A stretch of DNA of 19,846 nucleotides from JBJHBY01 sp050485745 (GCA_050485745.1 JBJHBY010000033.1:1-19846), one strand, 5' to 3'; shown: positions 6,489 through 15,147, counted from the stretch's first letter. Notes: a model not told the origin generated them from the letters alone. Numbers and translations: made by a program.

Positions 6489-7202
6489 TCAGGCGGTCCT
6501 GGCATAGGGCAGCAGATAGAAGGTGTCGAAGCTGCGATGGTAGCCCGAGCAGCGCCAGAAACCCTTGAACCAGCTGTAGAACTCGTTGATCGAGGGGAAC
6601 CAGAACTCGCCGAAATTGGGGTCGAAGAAGGCAATGTCCTTGCCCACATAGGCGGCCATGGCGTGGCCGCCGTTGCCCATGATGCTGATCAGGATGTAGG
6701 ACCCGCCCCTGGCATTCAGCCAGGATTCCTGAAAACGGCTCGCCAGCTGGTGCCCCGCGGCGCCTACAGGCAGGCGATTCTTCATGCTGCCCATGAACCT
6801 CCCCTGGGCGGCCTGTCGGCGGGTCAGGCCGTAGAGGCGCAGGTATTTGTCGGTGACGAAATCCTGGTAGAAGTCTCCGCCAGTGTCCTTGTCGCGTGTC
6901 GTGGGATTGGCGAGCCGACCCGTGCGCTGCACGCTCTCGGTGAAGTTGATCATCAGGTTGGCGACGGCTGCCGGCTTCACGGTGGTGGAGCCGGTGTCGA
7001 ATAACCAGTTCCACAGACTGCCGTCGTTGGCGTGTTCTGCGATCCACTTCGCCGACAGGGCCTGGCAGATGCCCTTCGACGTGTAGGGCAGCGTCTTCAT
7101 CAGGGTGCTGGTGGGCTCGAGGCTCTGGGAATAGGCGACATAGGCGCCATTGCGCTTGATGCATTCGGCCTGCATCAGGTTCATCGCGGCCTGGACAGTC
7201 AT
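6489..7202 (-). CDS. YopT/AvrPphB-like C58 family cysteine peptidase
   Basis: A 237-residue predicted papain-like cysteine protease. The three catalytic blocks of the C58 family appear in order: SKGICQALSAKW with Cys46, GGHAMAAYVG with His180, and FFDPNFGEFW with Asp194. Known members are type III effectors: YopT cleaves prenylated Rho GTPases and AvrPphB cleaves plant kinases. Related domains also occur as toxin modules. Here only ~45 residues precede the Cys, so the protein is essentially a bare catalytic domain, and I see no signal peptide or membrane segment. ATG 7202 has GGGAGGG 8 nt upstream. It lies 68 bp after the FAD dehydrogenase gene on the same strand and may share its transcript. 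No secretion, chaperone or immunity gene is recognisable nearby. Fold assignment is good; target and delivery are unknown. Confidence 0.78.
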   Translation of the reverse strand: MTVQAAMNLMQAECIKRNGAYVAYSQSLEPTSTLMKTLPYTSKGICQALSAKWIAEHANDGSLWNWLFDTGSTTVKPAAVANLMINFTESVQRTGRLANPTTRDKDTGGDFYQDFVTDKYLRLYGLTRRQAAQGRFMGSMKNRLPVGAAGHQLASRFQESWLNARGGSYILISIMGNGGHAMAAYVGKDIAFFDPNFGEFWFPSINEFYSWFKGFWRCSGYHRSFDTFYLLPYARTA

Positions 7203-7270
7203 GGTGGATACCCTCCCTGTTGTGGTGGACCTGGTGGCGGACCCGGGTGGCGGGTCCGTTCAGTTGCCTG

Positions 7271-9004
7271 TCATCCCGCGCGTTTCAGTGCTGCCGGCTG
7301 AACAGCAGCGGGACGGGTTCCGGTGATGTGGTCCGCGGCGATAAAGCCGAACACCATGGCCGGGGCCAGGGTGGAGCCCGACGCCGGGTAGGTGCGGCCC
7401 ATGACCGATGCCGAGCAGTTGCCGATGGCGTACAGCCCGGGGATGGGCTCGCCAGCCTCCGTCATGACCTGAGCCGAGGGATTGACCCACAGGCCCCCCT
7501 TGGTGCCGAGCTCGCCGGGGTAGACTTTGACGCCGTAGAAAGGCGGCTTGTCGATCGGGCCCAGGCAGGGGTTGGGCTTGACGTTGACGTCGCCGTAATA
7601 ACGGTCGTATTCCTGGTCGCCGCGCTTGAAATCCTCGTCGCGGCCAGCGCGGGCGAAGCCATTGAATTTATTCACCTCCTGCTCGAGGCCCTCCGGGTCC
7701 ACGCCCAGTTGGGTTGCCAGCTCGCGGATGGTATTGGCCTTCTTGATCTCCAGCTTCACGTTCTTCGGCAGCATCCAGTCGGGCTGGAAGGTGCTCGGCA
7801 GCATCGGGCCCATGGGGTAGCGCGAGCGGTACACCTTGTCGAAGATCATGTACGCGGGCACGGATTCGGCGCCGGGCTTGTTGGCGGCGAACATGCCGCG
7901 GATCACCTTGGTGTAGGAGGAGCTTTCGTTGACAAAGCGGCGCCCGGCCTTGTTTACCATGATGGCACCGGGCAGGTTCTTCTCGATCACCAGCATGCGC
8001 GACTGCGGCTCACCGGGGATGGTCACGGTCGGGCCCCACCAGCCCTCGTCCATGAAGCCCAGGCGGGCGCCGAGCTTCTCACCGGCCTCGATCATCTCCC
8101 CGGTGTTGCCCGGGGAGCCGGCGGTCCAGGCCGCGTCGGTGGGGGAGGGCAGGTAGCGCTGGCGCATGGTCTGGTTCTTGTCGAATCCCCCGGAGGCGAC
8201 GATCACCGCCCTGCGTGCGCGGATGCGCAGGGGCTGGCCGTTGCTGCGTGCCTGCACGCCGACCACGCGGCCGTCTTCCACCAGCAACTCCTCGGCGGCG
8301 GTGTGGGTGCGCAGCTCGACGCCACGCTCCCGCGCCGAGCGCAGCAGGCTGGCGACCAGGGCGCCGCCGAGGACCTGGCGGCGGTCGCGGCGGGATTTGA
8401 AGCGCCAGGGGATGTCCAGCATGTAGCGCGCCACCATGCTGAAGGCCACCCACAGCCAGCCCTTGCCCCGGGCCTGGAGGACCAGTGACTCGCTGGCGGT
8501 CCAGCCGATCAGGCCGTAGAGCTGGGTCTGCGGGTGTTGTGGGCGCAGGCGCATCAGGTCGTCGCCAAGCTCGCGGCCGTGGAATGCCCGCGCCTCGTGG
8601 CAGCGGTGCATCTTGAAGTCCGGGTTGTCCGGGTACATGTCCGGGAAGTGGGCCAGCACATCCAGGCGCAGATGGGTGCGCTGATGCAGGTAGTCGACCA
8701 TGGCGGGGATGGCGTCGACAAAGGCGTCGATGGAGGGCTCCAGCTCGGGCTCGTTGATCACGCTTTTCATGTAGCGCTTGCCTTCCTCGGCGGAGTCCTG
8801 GCCGCCGGCGGCGCCGATCAGCGGGCTGTTGGGCAGCCACAGCACGCCACCGGACATGGCCGAAGTGCCGCCGAGCAGTTCGGTCTTCTCGATCACCATG
8901 ACGTCCGCGCCATTGTCGCGGGCGCGCAGCGCCGCGGTGAGCGCGCCTGCGCCGGAGCCGATGATCAGGATGTCGGTGGTCAGATCCCAGGTGTCTGTCG
9001 TCAC
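7271..9004 (-). CDS. FAD-dependent dehydrogenase, 3-ketosteroid-delta1-dehydrogenase-like
   Basis: A 577-residue flavoprotein of the fumarate reductase/KstD family, which in steroid degraders introduces a 1,2 double bond into 3-ketosteroid ring A. Visible: the FAD Rossmann motif GSGAGA (16–21) with E39 for the ribose, GGTSAMSGG (45–53), and the C-terminal flavin-contact regions PFYGVKVYPGELGTKGG (about 488–504) and YPASGSTLAPAM (539–550). Length fits the family (510–570). The start is GTG at 9004 with GGGA about 9 nt upstream; no better start exists. A TATAAT at 9085–9090 probably serves as its -10. KstD-like proteins also include enzymes for other cyclic ketones, and no other steroid genes are in the window, so the substrate is open. 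Confidence 0.8.
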   Translation of the reverse strand: MTTDTWDLTTDILIIGSGAGALTAALRARDNGADVMVIEKTELLGGTSAMSGGVLWLPNSPLIGAAGGQDSAEEGKRYMKSVINEPELEPSIDAFVDAIPAMVDYLHQRTHLRLDVLAHFPDMYPDNPDFKMHRCHEARAFHGRELGDDLMRLRPQHPQTQLYGLIGWTASESLVLQARGKGWLWVAFSMVARYMLDIPWRFKSRRDRRQVLGGALVASLLRSARERGVELRTHTAAEELLVEDGRVVGVQARSNGQPLRIRARRAVIVASGGFDKNQTMRQRYLPSPTDAAWTAGSPGNTGEMIEAGEKLGARLGFMDEGWWGPTVTIPGEPQSRMLVIEKNLPGAIMVNKAGRRFVNESSSYTKVIRGMFAANKPGAESVPAYMIFDKVYRSRYPMGPMLPSTFQPDWMLPKNVKLEIKKANTIRELATQLGVDPEGLEQEVNKFNGFARAGRDEDFKRGDQEYDRYYGDVNVKPNPCLGPIDKPPFYGVKVYPGELGTKGGLWVNPSAQVMTEAGEPIPGLYAIGNCSASVMGRTYPASGSTLAPAMVFGFIAADHITGTRPAAVQPAALKRAG

Positions 9005-9084
9005 TGCGCGGTTCCCGTGGTCGATGTGGGTGGTGGCGCGGCCCCGTGGCCGCTTGCCGCTCTTCGTTTGCCAATGCAGCCGGC

Positions 9085-9112
9085 ATTATAAGTGCAATCA
9101 GACCGATGCGAA
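9085..9112 (-). promoter_or_regulatory. Probable sigma-70 promoter of the KstD-like gene
   Basis: On the minus strand a consensus TATAAT (9085–9090) is preceded by TTCGCA (9107–9112, 4 of 6 matches to TTGACA) with a 16-bp spacer. Transcription would begin near 9078, giving a leader of about 75 nt before the GTG start at 9004. Confidence 0.55.
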
Positions 9113-9243
9113 GGGCGTGGGTGCCATTGGCCGGTATTCGATGGCGAACCAGTCCTGAACAAGGCGGCACGGGCATGCTGGTGAGGATGGTCCGTTATGC
9201 TTTACTATTTGTCGGCATGCTTACCGCCTCGAACTCCGCGTGT

Positions 9244-9269
9244 TGCGGGCGTAGACTGCGGGCGTAGAC
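9244..9269 (+). repeat. 13-bp tandem duplication upstream of fdsG
   Basis: TGCGGGCGTAGAC occurs twice without spacer (9244–9256 and 9257–9269), 48 bp before the chosen fdsG start. It may be a replication-slippage product or a pair of regulator half-sites on one DNA face-plus (13-bp period). Confidence 0.7.
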
Positions 9270-9316
9270 TGGTAGCGCCGTATGGAATGCGCTGGCGCGG
9301 GTGGAGGGCTGACGGA

Positions 9317-9820
9317 GTGGAACAGCAGGGCATGACAGTGGAGCAGGCGGTGCGGCGTGCGCTCCATGAGCACGCAGGGGTGCCCGGTGCCTTGCTGCCC
9401 GTGCTGCAAGCGCTGCAGTCGGCGCTGGGCTGCGTGCCTGCGGTGGCGGTGCCGCTGATCGCCGAGGGGCTCAACCTGTCCCGCGCCGATGTGCACGGGG
9501 TGATCAGTTTTTACGACGACTTTCGCCAGCAGCCGGTGGGGCGCCACCAACTGCGCATCTGTCGTGCCGAGGCCTGCCAGGCGGTGGGCGCGGCGGCGCT
9601 GGAGGATCACGCGCGGCGCGTGCTGGGCCTCGATATGGGCGAGACCCGGGCCGATGGCAGCGTCACCCTGGATGCGGTCTACTGTCTGGGCAACTGTGCC
9701 TGCGGCCCTTCCCTGGCGGTGGGCGAACGTGTGCATGCCAGGGTGACCCCGGCGCGCCTCGATGCCCTGCTGGCGGGGCTCGGCATCGCCGGCGGCAGCG
9801 GCGGGGAGGGCGGCGCATGA
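9317..9820 (+). CDS. fdsG: NAD-dependent formate dehydrogenase gamma subunit (NuoE-like)
   Basis: A 167-residue NuoE-like subunit of the soluble NAD+-dependent formate dehydrogenase. It carries one [2Fe-2S] cluster next to the FMN subunit FdsB in the diaphorase half of the enzyme. Cluster ligands are C82 and C87 (CRAEAC) and C123 and C127 (CLGNC). The stretches GVPGALLPVLQALQ, LNLSRADVHGVISFY and RQQPVGRH closely recall FdsG of Cupriavidus. GTG 9317 is chosen because GGAGGG lies 8 nt before it; ATG 9332 is the alternative and would shorten the protein by five residues. The stop overlaps the fdsB start (ATGA), indicating translational coupling. Five fds genes follow one another in the same direction from here to 15366. 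Confidence 0.9.
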   Translation: MEQQGMTVEQAVRRALHEHAGVPGALLPVLQALQSALGCVPAVAVPLIAEGLNLSRADVHGVISFYDDFRQQPVGRHQLRICRAEACQAVGAAALEDHARRVLGLDMGETRADGSVTLDAVYCLGNCACGPSLAVGERVHARVTPARLDALLAGLGIAGGSGGEGGA

Positions 9821-11436
9821 GTCTCAGGATGTACGTTCCCGCGGATACCACCGCCTGCGCCCTGGGTGCGGATGAGGTTGCGGCCGCGCTCTGTGCCGAG
9901 GCCGCGCGCCGCGGGATCGAGCTGCAGCTGGTGCGCAATGGTTCCCGTGGCGCGTTCTGGCTGGAACCGCTGCTGGAGGTCGAGTACGACGGCGTGCGCC
10001 ATGGCTTCGGGCCAGTGGCGCCCGAGGATATCCCCGCCCTGTTTGAGGCCGGCCTGGCGCTGCGGCCCGACTGTGCCCACCCCCTGGCACTGGGTCCGGT
10101 CGAGGCGCTGCCCTGGCTGGCGCGGCAGCGGCGCATCACCTTCGCCCGCGCCGGCGTGATCGATCCGCTCAGCCTCGACGATTACCGTACCCACGGCGGC
10201 TTTGCCGGCCTCGACCACGCCCTGACCATGAGCCCGCAGGCGATTGTCGACGCGGTGACCGAGTCCGGCCTGCGCGGCCGCGGTGGTGCGGCCTTTCCCG
10301 CCGGTATCAAATGGCAGACGGTGCTGGACGCACCGGGTGCGGAGAAGTACATCGTCTGCAATGCCGACGAAGGGGATTCCGGTACCTTCGCTGATCGCCT
10401 GCTGCTGGAGGCGGACCCGTTCCAGCTGATCGAGGGCATGTTGATCGCCGGCCTGGCGGTGGGTGCGGAGCAGGGGTACGTCTACCTGCGCTCCGAATAC
10501 CCCCGTGCCCGCGATGTGTTCGGGCGCGCCCTGGTGCTGGCCCGCGAGGCAGGTTATCTGGGAGCGGATGTGTGCGGTCGTGGCCGCCGCTTCGATATCG
10601 AGCTGCGCCTCGGCGCCGGCGCCTACATCTGCGGCGAGGAGACCGCGCTGCTGGAGAGCCTCGAGGGGCGCCGCGGCCTGGTTAGGGCAAAGCCGCCACT
10701 GCCGGCGCTACAGGGGCTGTTTGGCAAACCGACCGTGGTCAACAACGTGCTGACCCTGGCGGCGGCAAGCAGTGTGCTGGCCGAGGGGGCCGGGGTCTAC
10801 GGGGGGCTTGGCAGCGGCCGCTCCCGCGGCACCCTGACCCTGCAGCTGGCGGGCAACCTGCGCCAGGGGGGGCTGGTCGAGATTCCCTTCGGCATCAGTC
10901 TGCAGGCGGTGCTGGACACCTGGGCGGGCGGCAGCCTCAGCGGGCGCCCGCTGCGTGCCATCCAGATCGGCGGCCCGCTGGGCAGCTATCTGCCGCCGTC
11001 CCTTTGGGATACGCCCCTGGACTACGAGGCCTTTGCTGCCGTTGGTGCCATGCTCGGTCACGGTGGCGTGGTGGCCTTCGACGACAGCGTGGACATGGCC
11101 GCGCAGGCGCGTTTTGCCATGGCCTTCTGTGCCCACGAATCCTGCGGCAAGTGCACCCCCTGTCGTATCGGCGCAGTGCGTGGGGTGGAGGTCATCGATC
11201 GCATCCGCGCCGGTGAGCGGCCCGCTGAGCACCTGACGCTGCTGCAGGATCTGTGTGACACCATGGCCGATGCCTCCCTGTGCGCGATGGGCGGGCTGAC
11301 GCCGATGCCGGTGCGCAGTGCACTGCGCTATTTTCCCGAAGATTTTGGACCCAGTGGCTCTGCTTCCCGGGATGGCAGCCCCGGCAACACAGGCGCACAG
11401 GAGGGCGGCGCGGCGGTGATCGCCCGCAGCCACTGA
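9817..11436 (+). CDS. fdsB: NAD-dependent formate dehydrogenase beta subunit (NuoF-like)
   Basis: The 539-residue FMN- and NAD-binding subunit that passes electrons from the Fe-S chain to NAD+. Residues ~1–100 form a thioredoxin-like domain without cluster cysteines, as in other FdsB proteins. The FMN/NADH site shows GLRGRGGAAFPAGIKW (151–166), CNADEGDSG (181–189) and GAGAYICGEETAL (266–278). The N3-type [4Fe-4S] cluster is bound by C443, C446 and C449 (ESCGKCTPCR) plus C489 (SLCAMGG). ATG overlaps the fdsG stop and has GGGGAGGG upstream. The last ~25 residues are a low-complexity Gly/Ser/Ala tail. A 22-bp gap with a strong AGGAGG leads to fdsA. Confidence 0.93.
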   Translation: MSLRMYVPADTTACALGADEVAAALCAEAARRGIELQLVRNGSRGAFWLEPLLEVEYDGVRHGFGPVAPEDIPALFEAGLALRPDCAHPLALGPVEALPWLARQRRITFARAGVIDPLSLDDYRTHGGFAGLDHALTMSPQAIVDAVTESGLRGRGGAAFPAGIKWQTVLDAPGAEKYIVCNADEGDSGTFADRLLLEADPFQLIEGMLIAGLAVGAEQGYVYLRSEYPRARDVFGRALVLAREAGYLGADVCGRGRRFDIELRLGAGAYICGEETALLESLEGRRGLVRAKPPLPALQGLFGKPTVVNNVLTLAAASSVLAEGAGVYGGLGSGRSRGTLTLQLAGNLRQGGLVEIPFGISLQAVLDTWAGGSLSGRPLRAIQIGGPLGSYLPPSLWDTPLDYEAFAAVGAMLGHGGVVAFDDSVDMAAQARFAMAFCAHESCGKCTPCRIGAVRGVEVIDRIRAGERPAEHLTLLQDLCDTMADASLCAMGGLTPMPVRSALRYFPEDFGPSGSASRDGSPGNTGAQEGGAAVIARSH

Positions 11437-11458
11437 TCGCGGCGAGGAGGTAGACACG

Positions 11459-14344
11459 ATGATCGAATACTGTTCGCCGGACCCGGAGCAGTCCCGCCCG
11501 CAGCGCTATCGGCGCCAGGTTGATTATGGCACCCCGCGCCCGGACAGTGGTGCGGTGGTCAATCTGGTGATCGACGGCGTCAGCATCAGCACCCGCGCCG
11601 GCACCTCGGTGCTGCGTGCCGCGGCGGAGGCCGGCATTGGTATCCCGAAGCTCTGCGCCACGGATCGCCTCGACGCCTTTGGCTCCTGCCGCCTGTGCCT
11701 GGTGGCCATCGAGGGGCGCAAGGGCTATCCCGCCTCCTGTACCACCCCGGTGGCGGAGGGCATGGTGGTTAACACCCAGAGCGGCGAGCTGGCGCGGCTG
11801 CGCCGCAACGTCATGGAGTTGTACATCTCCGACCACCCGCTGGACTGCCTGACCTGCCCCACCAACGGCGACTGCGAACTGCAGGATGCGGCCGGCGAGG
11901 TGGGCCTGCGCGCGGTGCGCTATGGCTTTGATGGCGCCGGACACCTGCAGGCGGAAAAGGACACATCCAACCCCTATTTCACCTACGACCCGTCCAAGTG
12001 CATCGTCTGTTCACGCTGCGTGCGCGCCTGCAGCGATGTACAGGGTACCTTTGCCCTCAGCATTGCGGGTCGCGGCTTCGACTCGGTGGTGAGTGCCGGG
12101 CAGGAACAGCCGTTCATGGACTCCGAATGTGTGTCCTGCGGCGCCTGTGTCGATGCCTGTCCCACCGCCACCCTGGTGGAAAACAGCATCGTCGAACACG
12201 GTATTCCCGAGCACAGCCTGGTCACCACCTGCGCCTACTGTGGCGTGGGCTGTGGCTTCCGCGCGGAGATGCGCGGCAACCAGGTGGTGCGCATGACGCC
12301 GTGGAAGGACGGCAAGGCCAATGAGGGCCATGCCTGCGTCAAGGGCCGCTTCGCCTTTGGTTACGCCACCCACGGGGATCGCATCACCCGGCCGATGATC
12401 CGCGACAGCATCGACCAACCCTGGCGTGTGGTGGACTGGAACGAAGCCATTGGCTTCGCCGCGCGGCGTCTGCGCGAGATCCAGCTCAAATATGGCCCGG
12501 GCAGCATCGGCGCCATCAGTTCCTCGCGCTGCACCAACGAGGAAACATACCTGGTACAGAAGCTGGTGCGGGCGGCCTTCGGCAACAACAATATCGACAC
12601 CTGTGCGCGGGTCTGTCATTCGCCCACGGGTTACGGTCTGAAGACCACCCTGGGGGAGTCCGCCGGTACCCAGGACTTCCGCTCGGTCGAGCAGGCCGAC
12701 GTGGTGCTGGTGATCGGCGCCAATCCCACGGATGCGCATCCGGTGTTCGCCTCGCGTCTGAAGCGGCGCCTGCGCCAGGGTGCGCAGCTGATTGTGGCGG
12801 ATCCGCGCCGCATCGATCTGGTGAAGTCGCCCCATATTCGCGCCGAACATCACCTGCAATTGCGTCCCGGCACCAACGTGGCCTTCATCAATGCCATGGC
12901 CCATGTGGTGCTCAGCGAAGGGCTGCAGCAGCAGGCCTTCATCGATGCGCGTTGCGAGCCGGAGGCCTATGCCCGCTGGCGCGATTTCATCTTGCGCGAG
13001 GAGCAGTCGCCCGAGGCCACCGCGGCAATTACCGGTATTCCGGCCGATACCCTGCGTGCCGCGGCGCGGCTCTACGCCACCGCGGGCAACGCCGCGATCT
13101 ACTATGGCCTGGGCGTGACCGAACACAGCCAGGGCTCGACCATGGTCATGGGCATCGCCAACCTGGCCATGGCCACCGGCAACCTCGGCCGTGAAGGTGT
13201 GGGTGTGAACCCGTTGCGCGGGCAGAACAACGTGCAGGGATCCTGCGATATGGGCTCCTTCCCCCATGAGCTGCCCGGCTATCGTCACGTGTCCGACACA
13301 GCGACCCGTGCCCTGTTTGAGCAATCCTGGGGCGTGAGCCTGCAACCCGACCCGGGGCTGCGTATTCCCAATATGTTCGATGCGGCTCTGGACGGGGATT
13401 TCCGCGGCCTGTACTGCCAGGGTGAGGACATCGCCCAGTCCGACCCCAACACGACCCATGTACAGGCCGCCCTGCGCAACCTGGAATGCCTGATCGTGCA
13501 GGACCTGTTTCTCAACGAGACCGCGCAGTTCGCCCATGTGTTCCTGCCCGGCGCGTCTTTTCTGGAAAAGGACGGTACGTTCACCAATGCCGAGCGCCGC
13601 ATCTCCCGCGTGCGCAAGGCCATGCCCCCGCTGGCGGGCATGGCTGACTGGGAGGTAACCCAGGCACTGGCCAATGCCCTCGGCTACCCGATGGACTACA
13701 CCCATCCGGCGCAGATCATGGCGGAAATCGCCGGCCTGACACCGAGCTTCAGCGGTGTCAGCTACGAGCGGCTGGATGTGGCGGGCAGCCTGCAGTGGCC
13801 CTGCAATGATGAGCATCCCGACGGCACCCCGGTCATGCATGAAACGGCTTTTACGCGCGGCAAGGGGCTGTTCGCCATCACCCGCTACGTCGAGACCGGG
13901 GAGCGTGCCAATCGCCGTTTTCCGCTGCTTCTGACCACCGGGCGGATTCTGTCGCAGTACAATGTCGGCGCGCAGACGCGACGCACGGAAAACCAGCGCT
14001 GGCACCCGGAGGACGTGCTGGAAATCCATCCCCATGACGCCGAGGAGCGCGGCATTGTCGAGGGCGATTGGGTGGGTGTGCAGAGTCGTGCCGGCGATAC
14101 CGTGCTGCGTGCCCGCTTGTCCCTGCGGCTGGCGCCGGGGGTGGTCTACACCACCTTCCACCATCCGTTCTCCGGCGCGAATGTGGTGACGACTGACAAC
14201 TCCGACTGGGCCACCAACTGTCCGGAGTACAAGGTCACCGCGGTGCAGGTGGCCAGGGTGACATCGCCCTCGCAGTGGCAGTCGCGGCAACGCGACTTCA
14301 GCCGTCGTCAGCAGGCTCTGCTCGATGCCGCCCGCCCCGACTGA
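11459..14344 (+). CDS. fdsA: NAD-dependent formate dehydrogenase alpha (catalytic) subunit
   Basis: The 961-residue catalytic subunit, oxidising formate to CO2 at a bis-molybdopterin-guanine-dinucleotide Mo (or W) centre. In order: NuoG-like [2Fe-2S] domain (C66, C77, C80, C94); His-Cys3 [4Fe-4S] site (H126, C130, C133, C139); two ferredoxin-type [4Fe-4S] clusters (C181, C184, C187, C191; C224, C227, C230, C234); and a proximal [4Fe-4S] cluster (C258, C261, C265, C293). The molybdopterin domain has CARVCHSP with metal ligand C386 and H387, and R587 in NPLRGQNNVQG; these positions equal the Rhodobacter capsulatus numbering. Cys, not selenocysteine, is at the metal. ATG 11459 has AGGAGG 8 nt upstream. 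The 3' end overlaps fdhD by 20 nt. Confidence 0.95.
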   Translation: MIEYCSPDPEQSRPQRYRRQVDYGTPRPDSGAVVNLVIDGVSISTRAGTSVLRAAAEAGIGIPKLCATDRLDAFGSCRLCLVAIEGRKGYPASCTTPVAEGMVVNTQSGELARLRRNVMELYISDHPLDCLTCPTNGDCELQDAAGEVGLRAVRYGFDGAGHLQAEKDTSNPYFTYDPSKCIVCSRCVRACSDVQGTFALSIAGRGFDSVVSAGQEQPFMDSECVSCGACVDACPTATLVENSIVEHGIPEHSLVTTCAYCGVGCGFRAEMRGNQVVRMTPWKDGKANEGHACVKGRFAFGYATHGDRITRPMIRDSIDQPWRVVDWNEAIGFAARRLREIQLKYGPGSIGAISSSRCTNEETYLVQKLVRAAFGNNNIDTCARVCHSPTGYGLKTTLGESAGTQDFRSVEQADVVLVIGANPTDAHPVFASRLKRRLRQGAQLIVADPRRIDLVKSPHIRAEHHLQLRPGTNVAFINAMAHVVLSEGLQQQAFIDARCEPEAYARWRDFILREEQSPEATAAITGIPADTLRAAARLYATAGNAAIYYGLGVTEHSQGSTMVMGIANLAMATGNLGREGVGVNPLRGQNNVQGSCDMGSFPHELPGYRHVSDTATRALFEQSWGVSLQPDPGLRIPNMFDAALDGDFRGLYCQGEDIAQSDPNTTHVQAALRNLECLIVQDLFLNETAQFAHVFLPGASFLEKDGTFTNAERRISRVRKAMPPLAGMADWEVTQALANALGYPMDYTHPAQIMAEIAGLTPSFSGVSYERLDVAGSLQWPCNDEHPDGTPVMHETAFTRGKGLFAITRYVETGERANRRFPLLLTTGRILSQYNVGAQTRRTENQRWHPEDVLEIHPHDAEERGIVEGDWVGVQSRAGDTVLRARLSLRLAPGVVYTTFHHPFSGANVVTTDNSDWATNCPEYKVTAVQVARVTSPSQWQSRQRDFSRRQQALLDAARPD

Positions 14345-15143
14345 CGGCCGCAGCCGGCGTTTGCCCGTGCAGCGCTGGCACGATGGCGAGCGGGTTGATG
14401 CCGATGACGCGGTGGTGGTCGAGCATCCGGTGGCGATGGTCTATAACGGTATCGCCCATGTGGTGATGATGGTCACACCGGTGGATCTGGAGGACTTTGC
14501 CCTCGGTTTCAGCCTCACCGAGGGTATCATCGGCGCGGCGGATCAGCTGTACGAGGTGGCGGTGGTGCCTGCGCCAGAGGGCACGGAGCTGCAGATGCGC
14601 ATCAGCTCGCGCTGTTTCGAGCAACTGAAGACACGGCGACGCAACCTCACCGGTCGCAGCGGCTGTGGCCTGTGCGGGGCGGAGTCCCTGGAACAGGCCC
14701 TGCGCCCGTTGCCGTCACTGCCCCGCGGAGCCCGGCTTGCGCTGCCGGCCTTGCGCCAGGCGATCGCGGCCCTGGATCACGATCAGTCCAGCCAGGCGGA
14801 GACTGGTGCCATTCACAAGGCCCTGTGGTGTGATGCGTCCTCGGGTCGGATCCTGATGCAGCGCGATGACGTGGGCCGTCACAATGCCCTCGACAAGCTG
14901 ATCGGCGCCCTCGCCCGGGAGGGTTTTACACCGGCTGCGGGCTTCGCCCTGGTATCGAGCCGCGCCAGCTATGAGCTGGTGGCGAAAACGGCGATGGCGG
15001 GCATTGAGTTGCTGGCTTCGGTGTCCGCACCCACCACCCTGGCCGTGGAGCTGGCACAGGCCTGCGGCCTGACCCTGATCGGCTTCGCTCGCCCGGGCCG
15101 TCATACGGTGTACGTCCACCCGCAACGTCTACTCACGGAGTAA
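14325..15143 (+). CDS. fdhD: FdhD-type sulfurtransferase for formate dehydrogenase maturation
   Basis: A 272-residue FdhD family protein; in fds operons this gene is called fdsC. FdhD passes sulfur from a cysteine desulfurase to the molybdenum cofactor before it enters the alpha subunit, and binds bis-MGD. The sulfur-relay pair C114-x-x-C117 sits in GRSGCGLCGAE. Other family stretches are DLEDFALGFSLTEGII (54–69) and DDVGRHNALDKLIG. The start at 14325 lies inside the end of fdsA with AGCAGG upstream, so translation is probably coupled to the catalytic subunit it serves. Four bases separate its stop from the fdsD start. Confidence 0.92.
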   Translation: MPPAPTDGRSRRLPVQRWHDGERVDADDAVVVEHPVAMVYNGIAHVVMMVTPVDLEDFALGFSLTEGIIGAADQLYEVAVVPAPEGTELQMRISSRCFEQLKTRRRNLTGRSGCGLCGAESLEQALRPLPSLPRGARLALPALRQAIAALDHDQSSQAETGAIHKALWCDASSGRILMQRDDVGRHNALDKLIGALAREGFTPAAGFALVSSRASYELVAKTAMAGIELLASVSAPTTLAVELAQACGLTLIGFARPGRHTVYVHPQRLLTE

Positions 15144-15147
15144 GCTG

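Larger units (their letters stand above)
9005..9316. other. Divergent spacer between the KstD-like gene and the fds operon
   Basis: A 312-bp gene-free stretch. It holds a minus-strand promoter (9085–9112), a perfect 6-bp hairpin GCGGCC-CCGT-GGCCGC (9038–9053) in the presumed leader of the KstD-like mRNA, and a 13-bp tandem duplication (9244–9269) before fdsG. The fdsG reading frame stays open back to 9197, but those codons do not resemble FdsG. A possible plus-strand -10 is TACTAT (9203–9208), without a recognisable -35. Confidence 0.5.

Noticed and set aside
6358..7164. 268-codon minus ORF overlapping the C58 gene
   Set aside because: Out of frame with the C58 gene and rich in Arg/His/Pro; no domain, while the overlapping frame has the full catalytic triad and a strong Shine–Dalgarno.
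7220..8488. 422-codon plus-strand ORF opposite the KstD-like gene
   Set aside because: Low-complexity Gly/Ala/His-rich translation, no domain, antisense to a well-supported flavoenzyme.
12602..12622. Selenocysteine at the FdsA active site
   Set aside because: The codon for residue 386 encodes Cys (TGT), not an in-frame TGA, so this is a Cys-type enzyme.
12011..14290. 759-codon minus-strand ORF opposite fdsA
   Set aside because: It lies wholly antisense to a gene with every expected catalytic and cluster residue; no recognisable domains. Typical shadow in GC-rich DNA.
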